Shown here: positions 33,706 through 41,372 of the stretch, one piece after another
Layout: every line of letters starts with the position of its first letter
How positions within the stretch are numbered: the first letter of the stretch is position 1
Assembly: GCA_026391075.1 (NCBI GenBank)
Contig: JAPLES010000011.1
Span: forward strand, 1 to 48,498
Source of the DNA: Bacteroidota bacterium
GTDB taxonomy: Bacteria; Bacteroidota; Bacteroidia; Chitinophagales; LD1
DNA length: 48,498 bases
Direction of reading: 5' to 3'
Position numbers and translations under genes: made by a program
Notes under the pieces: model-generated
What the model saw: only the letters and a program-made list of their open reading frames with translations
What the model was told of the DNA's origin: nothing
Databases searched by the model: none

Positions 33706-35202
33706 ATGCAACCGTACAAATTTATCAGTTCATTTTTTGCGCTCTCCATTTTTCTATTTTTCTCTCAATGCAATCATCAACCCCAAAACACAAATTCTGC
33801 TCTTACTATTTCAAATGATACATCGGCCGTTTCGTTTCCATTTTTTCTTTCTGAAAAAACAATGATTGTAAACGAAGAACAAGACAATGAGTTGGAGGGT
33901 CACTATCTCAAAGTGTTGAACTCGATTAATGATTCTACTATTCAAATCAATTTGCCCAAGAATTTTTATTTAAACCAACGAGATCATTCCTCCTGGATAT
34001 CGGGATGGCATACGGGTAATGCCTATTACGATGCCGGCAACGAAAATCTTCGCGAAATAATTTCTATTGATAACAGCAACAATCAAGTTGTGCTCGGAAA
34101 ACTTTTGCGCGGCAATGGATATCCGCAAAAAAATCAGCGTGTTGTTTTTTGGAACAGAAGTCCTTCGGGTTTTAAAAATTCAGAGGCAGGTAAACTAGTA
34201 AACCCAAAATGGTGGAAGGCGTTTGCAGGAGAAAGTATGGAGTTTGGAGCGATAGTTTTTGACAGCGCGCGCTCCACATGGATTATGTATGCGCAGGAAG
34301 TTGATAACGACAACGTGAAAATTTATGCCGCTACTTCTCCCGATTTAATTCATTGGTCGGTAGTAAAAAACGGAGCGACATTTTTTGAACCAAAAGATTT
34401 TGCAAATACTGAATGGGCGGGTTTTGCCGAGGATGGAAAGACTCCACAGACAGCCAGAATGTATAGTGTGGTTTACGAAAAAGGAACATACTTTTTCTTT
34501 CTGTCGGGCTATGGAAAAAACGGGAAACGACATATTGGCTTGATAACCGCTACTGACCCGCTGAACGGTCCGTTTACTATTCATCCGCAACCAATAATTT
34601 CTCCTGATTCTTTTGGTTGCGATATGAACGGATGTTTTTATCCAAAAATTTGTAAGGCAAAAAACAAATTTCTGTTGTACTACGATGGCGTAAATGCAGT
34701 GGGCACAGAAGCTTTGTGCATGGCAGAATCAGAAAATTTATTCGATTGGAAAAAATTTGCAAGCAATCCGGTAATTGCAAAGCACTATGGCTGGCGAAGC
34801 GGAATTTTTACAAGCGAGCCCAACTATGTTGAATACAGTAACGATAGTGTTTGGGTAATGATTGGTGGCTATAAAAAATATAACACCGAATTTAATTCGG
34901 CCGACAGTATTCAAAACAGATTGCCGCAAGACAAAACTATTTTCAGTTCAGCAGAATCAGAAAAAGGGAAACATATTTCCGGAAATGTGATGGATGCACA
35001 ACTTGGTATTTTTCTTTCTACGGATGGGGGCTATACTTTCAGACCGCACAGCAACAATCCAGTTTGGATAAATGATTACAGCGACACACTGCAGAACGAC
35101 CATATAGGCGGAGATTTTTTTCATCATGGCAATTTGATTTTGTATCAGGCAAAATCTGAAACGCAGAAGCGGTATAATATTCTGCTGAGAGAAAAGCATT
35201 AA
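33706..35202 (+). CDS. Lipoprotein with GH43/GH32-like five-bladed propeller
   Basis: A 498-residue protein with lipobox FFSQC (Cys22). The body alternates short motifs such as WIMYAQEVDNDNVKIYAATS, LIHWSVVKNG, YFFFLSGYGKNGKRHIGLIT, CFYPKICKAKNKFLLYYDG and LFDWKKFASNPVI. This is the blade pattern of GH43, GH32 and GH130 glycosidase families, with 'sample of data' type SPDLxHW turns. I cannot fix the catalytic acids or the substrate. It starts 27 bases after porZ and ends 8 bases before recO, so it is transcribed between them. Confidence 0.7.
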   Translation: MQPYKFISSFFALSIFLFFSQCNHQPQNTNSALTISNDTSAVSFPFFLSEKTMIVNEEQDNELEGHYLKVLNSINDSTIQINLPKNFYLNQRDHSSWISGWHTGNAYYDAGNENLREIISIDNSNNQVVLGKLLRGNGYPQKNQRVVFWNRSPSGFKNSEAGKLVNPKWWKAFAGESMEFGAIVFDSARSTWIMYAQEVDNDNVKIYAATSPDLIHWSVVKNGATFFEPKDFANTEWAGFAEDGKTPQTARMYSVVYEKGTYFFFLSGYGKNGKRHIGLITATDPLNGPFTIHPQPIISPDSFGCDMNGCFYPKICKAKNKFLLYYDGVNAVGTEALCMAESENLFDWKKFASNPVIAKHYGWRSGIFTSEPNYVEYSNDSVWVMIGGYKKYNTEFNSADSIQNRLPQDKTIFSSAESEKGKHISGNVMDAQLGIFLSTDGGYTFRPHSNNPVWINDYSDTLQNDHIGGDFFHHGNLILYQAKSETQKRYNILLREKH

Positions 35203-35210
35203 GCGCAAAC

Positions 35211-35930
35211 ATGTATCACAAAACCCGCGGCATTGTTTTACACACCATTAAATATTCTGAAACGAGTGTGATTGCAAAAATTTATACCGAGAAGCTCGGC
35301 TTGCAAAGTTATATGGTAAAGGGAGTGCGCGCAGCAAAATCAAAATCGAAAGCCGCGATGTTGCAGCCACTCACACTTTTAGAAATGGAAGTTTCTCATA
35401 GAGAAAACAAAGGGTTGCAATACATCAAAGAGTTTAGAAGAGCCTTTGTTTTCCAATCCATTCCTTTCGATACACTCAAGTCAACTATTTCTTTTTTTCT
35501 GCTCGAGGTCATTTCAAAATCAATTCGCGAGCACGAACCCAATGAAGAAATGTTTGAGTTTATCTATGAAGCGCTTCGCGCTTTAGATGAAACCGAAAAA
35601 CTAAATCCCGATTTTCATTTGTTGTTCTTGATTCATTTTGCAAGGCATCTTGGTTTTGCTCCGCATGAAAACTTTTCGGACACGAATTGTTTTTTCGAAA
35701 TGGGTGAAGGTGTTTTTACTGCTACGCAAAGCACTCTTTACATTATGGATAAAAAAGAAAGCGCGTTGCTGAATAATTTGCTGGGAACAAATTTGTTTGA
35801 GTCTTCGAGTTCAAAAATTTCAAGAGCCGAACGAAAGACGATGATGAGAAATCTGTTGAAGTATTATCGGTTGCATTTGGAAAACTTCAGTTTGAAAAGT
35901 CCGGAGATTCTGGAAGAGATTTTGGATTGA
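35211..35930 (+). CDS. recO: DNA repair protein RecO
   Basis: A 239-residue protein with the RecO N-terminal OB fold (TRGIVLHTIKYSETSVIAKIYTEKLGLQSYMVKGVR) and a helical C-terminal half. RecO helps RecR load RecA onto SSB-coated single strands in gap repair; recR is encoded about 2.2 kb downstream on the other strand. The usual zinc-finger cysteines of many RecO proteins are reduced here to one Cys (SDTNCFF), as is common in Bacteroidota. Its stop abuts the convergent small gene. Confidence 0.92.
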   Translation: MYHKTRGIVLHTIKYSETSVIAKIYTEKLGLQSYMVKGVRAAKSKSKAAMLQPLTLLEMEVSHRENKGLQYIKEFRRAFVFQSIPFDTLKSTISFFLLEVISKSIREHEPNEEMFEFIYEALRALDETEKLNPDFHLLFLIHFARHLGFAPHENFSDTNCFFEMGEGVFTATQSTLYIMDKKESALLNNLLGTNLFESSSSKISRAERKTMMRNLLKYYRLHLENFSLKSPEILEEILD

Positions 35931-36188
35931 TTATTTCACTCCCACTTTTATCCAAACATTTGTTTTGCGTGTGAGGTAATCTTCCATTCGGCAAAACACA
36001 TTCCCTTTCGGAATTTCGTAATGAGGAATTACACAGTTTGTTTTAGCAGAAGCTAAATCGTTGGCACTTGTTTGAAAATGCGAATGAAGTTGAAACGAAA
36101 CTTTCGATAACAAGTAGGTTCTGTATGCGTCACTTGCCTGTGCAACGAAGGAGATGAAAACAAAAAATATGATTACATAGTTTTTCAT
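35931..36188 (-). CDS. Small secreted protein (85 aa)
   Basis: A Sec signal (MKNYVIIFFVFISFVAQASD) is followed by a 66-residue mature part containing two cysteines (NCVIPHY, FCRME), which may form a disulfide. No family is recognised. Its start overlaps the stop of the upstream glycosyltransferase by four bases, so it is co-translated with it. The mature pattern HYEIPKGNVFCRMEDYL suggests a compact fold. Confidence 0.65.
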   Translation of the reverse strand: MKNYVIIFFVFISFVAQASDAYRTYLLSKVSFQLHSHFQTSANDLASAKTNCVIPHYEIPKGNVFCRMEDYLTRKTNVWIKVGVK

Positions 36189-38101
36189 TTCCCCAGCGAT
36201 GAATAGTTTTTTAAAAACAAATTTATATCACTCGATACGGAATAAAGCCGCGCGTAGTTCAACTCCACTTCTGCAATTTCATCTTCACTCAGCGTAAACA
36301 TTTTCAATTTATCTGAAGGTTGAAGAACGCCTTGTTTTGCACTCGGAAATGTTTTCAAATTTTTTTCAGAAGAAAATCCAATCCACGTTTTTTTGCCTGA
36401 TATAACTTCTAACCAGTTAGAAACAAATTTTCCAAAATTCTTTATCATAAAAATATTCAATGGCAGAAGAGGAAGCATGAGTACAGCAACCGACAAATCA
36501 AAAACGCGTTTGCTTCGAATGTTTTGCGGTTTGAACAAAGCGTAACTTCTTTCTGCCACATACAAATCGCCTGCGCTGTCTTTTGAATTACTGCCAATGA
36601 GCGCATTGCTTCCTTCGTTTAAAATCTTGTATTCAATTTTATTTCCGCATACACTTATCTGTTCAATAATTTCTTTAAACGAAAAATCGTTGGAGCAAAA
36701 AACAATTTCGTTATTGCTGTGAATAGCCGAAGTTTTTTTAGTTGTTGCTAAATCATTGGAGGAAATAATTTCCTGGGTATTGCCGAGCAGTCTTAAAATA
36801 TTTTCAGCGCGTTGGGCATCTGCTTTACCTAACACTAAACTTCTTTTGTCGTCTTCATTTTCTACTGAAAGTGATTGATGTTTGATGAGATGATAAACGG
36901 TGCGTGTAAACAACATTTCAAAAGCGGTCCAACCCGCACCCAACAAAATGATGGCGCGGGAAAAGCGCCATTCGTTTGGAATGAAGGCATACACCACTGC
37001 AATAGTCACCGTGCCGAATAAAATGGCACGTAAAATATTTGAAACACGAAACGGCTTATCGTAAGCACCACTTAAAAACGCGGTAAACAACCAAATGAAA
37101 ATGTAAACCGGAACCACAATGAACAGAAACTCGTTCGGATAATAATGCTCGTGATATTTTATGGTGTCCTCCCAATAATTTTTGATAAAATAAATTCCGG
37201 CAAAACTTAAAAGAGCATCAATAATGAAAAGAAAAGAAGATGAAAATATGTTTGCCAGAAAAGTAAGCAGCCCTCTAAAGATGATGGCAAAATTGATAAG
37301 CAATGAAAAAAGTCCCGATTGATTTCCGCGGAAATGTTTGCGCGCAAAAATGAGCATAGCGTTGTAAAACACTTTCACATAATTCAAGCTTCCCTTCTTC
37401 GTGCTTTCGCCTTTGTAATGAATGATAGTAGTTTCAGGAAAATAGAAATTCTTGTAGCCTTCCTTTTGTATGCGGTAACTCAAATCAATATCTTCTCCAT
37501 ACATGAAAAAGTTTTCATCGAGCAAACCTACGCGGTCAAGCACCGCCTTGCGAATGAACATGAACGCTCCCGACAGCACATCAATTTCATATTTCTGATG
37601 CTGGTCAATGAAACCCAGATGATACCTTCCATACTTTTCTGACTTTGGAAATAATTTTGCAAAGCCAAATGTTTTATAGAACGCTACTTCGGGTGTAGGC
37701 AAACCGCGTTTCGATTCGGGAAGAAAATTTCCTTTGCCGTCAATCATGCGCACACCCACAGCACCACCGCGTCTGTTCACAAACGAATCCATAAAATCAT
37801 AGCACTTCACAAAAGTATCTTCAGCTACAACAGTATCAGGATTTAAAAGCAAAATGAATTCGCCTTTCGCCTGCACAATGGCCTGGTTGTTTGCTTTTGA
37901 AAAACCTACGTTGGTTTCGTTGGCAATAATTTTTACGGTTGGAAATTTTTGTTGAACCATTTCAACCGAGCCATCGGAAGAAGCATTGTCCACTACAAAA
38001 ATTTCTGTTTTTAATTTTACGCTGGCGCGCAAAACCGAAAGCAAGCATTGCTCCAGAAAATATTTTACGTTGTAGTTAACTATGATGATGGAAACTTGCA
38101 T
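36185..38101 (-). CDS. GT2 glycosyltransferase with C-terminal membrane domain
   Basis: 638 residues. The N-terminal 250 form a GT-A family 2 domain of the rhamnosyltransferase type: VSIIIVNYNV, VDNASSDGS, LLLNPDTVV and GEDIDLSYR. Five or so transmembrane helices follow, then a soluble nucleotide-binding-like stretch and KRVFDLSVAVLMLPLLPLNI with KKTWIGFS. That last part resembles the start of bacterial sugar (undecaprenyl-phosphate) transferases of the WcaJ type but lacks their full catalytic part. It probably builds surface polysaccharide at the inner membrane. A fusion of two functions is an inference from sequence pattern. Coupled to the downstream small secreted gene. Confidence 0.82.
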   Translation of the reverse strand: MQVSIIIVNYNVKYFLEQCLLSVLRASVKLKTEIFVVDNASSDGSVEMVQQKFPTVKIIANETNVGFSKANNQAIVQAKGEFILLLNPDTVVAEDTFVKCYDFMDSFVNRRGGAVGVRMIDGKGNFLPESKRGLPTPEVAFYKTFGFAKLFPKSEKYGRYHLGFIDQHQKYEIDVLSGAFMFIRKAVLDRVGLLDENFFMYGEDIDLSYRIQKEGYKNFYFPETTIIHYKGESTKKGSLNYVKVFYNAMLIFARKHFRGNQSGLFSLLINFAIIFRGLLTFLANIFSSSFLFIIDALLSFAGIYFIKNYWEDTIKYHEHYYPNEFLFIVVPVYIFIWLFTAFLSGAYDKPFRVSNILRAILFGTVTIAVVYAFIPNEWRFSRAIILLGAGWTAFEMLFTRTVYHLIKHQSLSVENEDDKRSLVLGKADAQRAENILRLLGNTQEIISSNDLATTKKTSAIHSNNEIVFCSNDFSFKEIIEQISVCGNKIEYKILNEGSNALIGSNSKDSAGDLYVAERSYALFKPQNIRSKRVFDLSVAVLMLPLLPLNIFMIKNFGKFVSNWLEVISGKKTWIGFSSEKNLKTFPSAKQGVLQPSDKLKMFTLSEDEIAEVELNYARLYSVSSDINLFLKNYSSLGK

Positions 38102-38129
38102 ACCGGCTCTTAAACGTCAGATTGAAATT

Positions 38130-38756
38130 TTAATTCGAATTCTTCACCAAATAATTTTCGTAAGGCAAGCGCGTAGCGATAGAACGAGCAAGAGTCATTT
38201 CATCAGTGTATTCTAATTCACCGCCAAAAGAAATTCCACGCGCAATGGTGGTGATGTTCACGTTGAGGTCTTTTAGTTTTTTGCTCACGTAAAAAATCGT
38301 GGTGTCACCTTCAATGGTTGGGCTGATAGCCATAATTATTTCTTTCACTTCGCCACTTTTTACTCGAGTAACCAGCGAATCAATATTCAGTTTGTCGGGT
38401 CCAATACCATCAATGGGTGAAATTACTCCACCCAGTACGTGATAGGTTCCTTTGTAAATATTGGTGTTCTCAATAGCAATTACATCGCGAATAGTTTCTA
38501 CCAAACAAACAATCGCATGGTCGCGGTGGTGACTACCGCAAATTTCGCATAGCTCGTGGTCAGAAACATTGTTGCAGGTTCTGCAAAATTTTATTTCGTT
38601 GCGCATGCGCGTTACTGCATCGCCAAAATATTTCACTTTTTCTTCGTCTTGTTTTAGCAAGTGTAACACCAATCGCAACGCTGTTTTTTCACCAATGCCG
38701 GGCAGCTTCGTAAATTCAGAAACCGCATCGGCAAGTAGTTTAGAAGAGTAGTTCAT
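38130..38756 (-). CDS. recR: Recombination protein RecR
   Basis: A 208-residue protein with helix-hairpin-helix (LPGIGEKTALRLVLHLL), a four-Cys zinc finger (FCRTCNNVSDHELCEICG) and a Toprim domain (IVCLVETIRDVIAIE, with GGVISPIDGIGP). It forms the clamp that works with RecO in RecFOR repair. ATG at 38756 is preferred to the TTG at 38759 one codon earlier. It is divergent from the GT2 gene at 38797 over 40 bases. Confidence 0.95.
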   Translation of the reverse strand: MNYSSKLLADAVSEFTKLPGIGEKTALRLVLHLLKQDEEKVKYFGDAVTRMRNEIKFCRTCNNVSDHELCEICGSHHRDHAIVCLVETIRDVIAIENTNIYKGTYHVLGGVISPIDGIGPDKLNIDSLVTRVKSGEVKEIIMAISPTIEGDTTIFYVSKKLKDLNVNITTIARGISFGGELEYTDEMTLARSIATRLPYENYLVKNSN

Positions 38757-38796
38757 CAAGGGCTAAAATAATCGTAATTGCTATATTGCGCGGAGT

Positions 38797-39507
38797 ATGA
38801 TTCGAAAACTTTCTATCGTTATTCCTGCCTATAATGAAGGCGCAACTATTCATCGTATTCTCGATAAAATTCAAAACGTAAAGCTTTTGAACGACATAGA
38901 AAAAGAAGTGGTGCTTGTAAATGATTGTTCAAATGATAACACCGAAGAAGCGATTTTGAATTACCAAAAACAAAATCCATCCATAGGAATTTTGTATCGC
39001 AAACACGAAGTAAACAAAGGCAAAGGTGCGGCTCTTCATACGGGAATTCGCGAAGCAACGGGGGAGATAATTGTGATTCAGGATGCCGATTTAGAATACG
39101 ACCCGAATGAGTTTAATGTTTTATTGAAACCAATTTTAGACGGTTTTGCCGATGTGGTTTATGGTTCGCGTTTTATGGGTGGCAAGCCACATCGCGTTTT
39201 ATTTTTCTGGCACACCATAGGCAATAAAATGCTGACCGCTATGAGCAACATGTTTACCAACTTGAATCTTACTGATATGGAAACCTGTTACAAAATGTTT
39301 CGCGCAACGGTTTTAAAATCGCTCGACTTAAAAGAAAACCGTTTTGGTTTTGAACCCGAAGTAACTGCCAAGATGAGCCGTTATCCGAATGTTCGTATTT
39401 ATGAAGTAGGCATTAGTTACTATGGCAGAACTTATGAAGAGGGAAAAAAAATTGGATGGCGCGATGGGTTCAGAGCGCTGTGGTGTATCCTTAAATACAA
39501 TCTTTAA
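38797..39507 (+). CDS. GT2 glycosyltransferase, polyprenyl/dolichyl-phosphate sugar synthase-like
   Basis: A 236-residue single-domain GT-A enzyme: [45 protein letters not shown] (DxD-type metal site) and GSRFMGG. The arrangement is that of dolichol-phosphate mannose synthase catalytic domains without a C-terminal membrane anchor. It makes a lipid-phosphate sugar that GT-C membrane enzymes use as donor. The membrane protein encoded convergently at 39512 may be such a user. The sugar is undetermined. Confidence 0.88.
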   Translation: MIRKLSIVIPAYNEGATIHRILDKIQNVKLLNDIEKEVVLVNDCSNDNTEEAILNYQKQNPSIGILYRKHEVNKGKGAALHTGIREATGEIIVIQDADLEYDPNEFNVLLKPILDGFADVVYGSRFMGGKPHRVLFFWHTIGNKMLTAMSNMFTNLNLTDMETCYKMFRATVLKSLDLKENRFGFEPEVTAKMSRYPNVRIYEVGISYYGRTYEEGKKIGWRDGFRALWCILKYNL

Positions 39508-39511
39508 TTTC

Positions 39512-41356
39512 TCATCTCCACACCTCCACCTTTACATCATCAACCAACAACGGAATTTTACCGACTGATAAAAACAAAAGGAGCGAATCGTTTTTTTCAA
39601 AGTTGTTCGGTATAGGAATAAAAAAAGAAAGCAACCCTTCTCCCGGATTTCCCCACGGGTGAATGGTCTTTTTATCCAGCACCTTGTTTTCTAAACGAAT
39701 TGCTTTGTTGAAGTAAGCATTGCCATTTCGTTTAAACATAACTATGAAGTTTGAGCAATCATAAATTCCTCCACCGCCTAGTGGCTTACACCAAAGAGAA
39801 ATTTTTAGCCAATCTCCTTTACCTAAACTTAGAGCACTTAGCGAATTTGAATAACCGAAAAGAAAGGGTTCAGAACCGTCTATCGTATAAGCATAATTGC
39901 TTCCATGATTGGGAACGGACACATAGTAGCTATTGATAGAGTGTTCAAAATTGTAGTCCATTACATCTTTCGTTTTCTGTAAACCAAAAGGTTGTTCAAT
40001 GTTGCAATCAAATTCCACTAAATCTTTTTGCGAAAGCGCTGTTTTAAAAAGCGTGTTTTTGATAAAAACAAAATTGCCAAGTTCGCTTACAAGCATGTTG
40101 TTGTATGCCTGCCATGTTTGAAAAATATTTACAGAAACAAAAAAGAGCAATACAATCATTATCCCAATTCGTAAATATTTTTTAGAGAAGGAGTATTCAA
40201 GAAATGCAGCAAAGGGAATTGATAGTAGCGCATACATTTCCACCATCGGTCGAGAACCAAAACCATTGATGTAATTCCAACACCACCAACTGTAAATTAT
40301 ATAAACGTGTAGAGGGACAAAAACCAACAACGGAATTCGCCACTCTTTTACGCGAAAATACACAAACAGAATTCCTATTATGGCTAAGTACATTATTGGT
40401 GTGTATGCTAACCAGCCATTTGAAAAACCAAATAAACCCTCAACTATATGAGCATGAAAAAAACTAAACTCTTCCCCCGGATAACTATAGTAAAGCCAGT
40501 GACCCGACATGGTTTTCCAATAAGCAATAAGAATAGCTACCGGAATTAAAAAGAAGAAGACGCTTAGAAGAAATTTTTTCCATTCAACATGGAGTAGGGC
40601 CAAACGATTTTTTAAATCAGGCATTGCTTTAACGCCATAAAACAAAGGAATGATTAAGCATAAAATTTCGTTAGGACGAATAACAGCTATTAAGCCACTA
40701 CAAATACCTATAATTATTGCATAAGCCCACGCTTTGCTTTCATAAAATCTGATAACAGAAAACATTAAAAGACTAAAAAGAAAAAAGAGATAAACGTGTG
40801 CCATGGGTTGAGTGGCAACCAGAAAAAAATAAAGGTTGGTGCCAAAGCCAATAGCAAATAAAGTTACGGTAACCGCTAGAGGACTAAAATATCGAAGGAG
40901 CGTTTTATGCAAAAACCAAAAACCCAAAAAGCAATAAAACAAAACCGATAGCTGTAAGCCAATGAAATAAATTTTTGTGTAGCCATTAGCAACATAATTA
41001 AAATAAGGCGTTAGTAGATGAGCGATATAAAAAAACGGGAACTGTAAAACGGCAACTCCGTAAGTATATTTTATTACAGGTGTTCTGCCATCTTTAGGAT
41101 AAGAGAGCTCCGACACTAATAATGGTTTAGTAGTATCAAACGATTGATTCCAATTTTCGTGATTGCGAGCAGTAAGGGAAAGCTTAAGATTGTCTAGATC
41201 ATGATGAATAAAAACTGCAGGCAAATACGAATAGTAACCCCAATGGTCGCCTCCGTAAAGAATAGAATTGCCATCCCATTTATGAAAGTAGCATTGTGAT
41301 GCAAAAAGCGATACGACTAAAATGGTTAAGACAAAAAAACTTTTAATACCTCTCAT
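39512..41356 (-). CDS. Multi-pass membrane glycosyltransferase-like protein (GT-C)
   Basis: 614 residues with about eleven transmembrane helices. The first periplasmic loop has GGDHWGYYSYLPAVFI, matching the acidic loop in which GT-C enzymes hold their catalytic residue, and a later loop has AVIRPNE, also frequent in such proteins. The C-terminal 150 residues are soluble and beta-rich. It lies 16 bases after polA on the same strand. A sugar transfer role using polyprenyl-phosphate donors is likely but not proven by any unique motif. Confidence 0.65.
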   Translation of the reverse strand: MRGIKSFFVLTILVVSLFASQCYFHKWDGNSILYGGDHWGYYSYLPAVFIHHDLDNLKLSLTARNHENWNQSFDTTKPLLVSELSYPKDGRTPVIKYTYGVAVLQFPFFYIAHLLTPYFNYVANGYTKIYFIGLQLSVLFYCFLGFWFLHKTLLRYFSPLAVTVTLFAIGFGTNLYFFLVATQPMAHVYLFFLFSLLMFSVIRFYESKAWAYAIIIGICSGLIAVIRPNEILCLIIPLFYGVKAMPDLKNRLALLHVEWKKFLLSVFFFLIPVAILIAYWKTMSGHWLYYSYPGEEFSFFHAHIVEGLFGFSNGWLAYTPIMYLAIIGILFVYFRVKEWRIPLLVFVPLHVYIIYSWWCWNYINGFGSRPMVEMYALLSIPFAAFLEYSFSKKYLRIGIMIVLLFFVSVNIFQTWQAYNNMLVSELGNFVFIKNTLFKTALSQKDLVEFDCNIEQPFGLQKTKDVMDYNFEHSINSYYVSVPNHGSNYAYTIDGSEPFLFGYSNSLSALSLGKGDWLKISLWCKPLGGGGIYDCSNFIVMFKRNGNAYFNKAIRLENKVLDKKTIHPWGNPGEGLLSFFIPIPNNFEKNDSLLLFLSVGKIPLLVDDVKVEVWR

Positions 41357-41372
41357 AGCTATTTGCTTTTAA

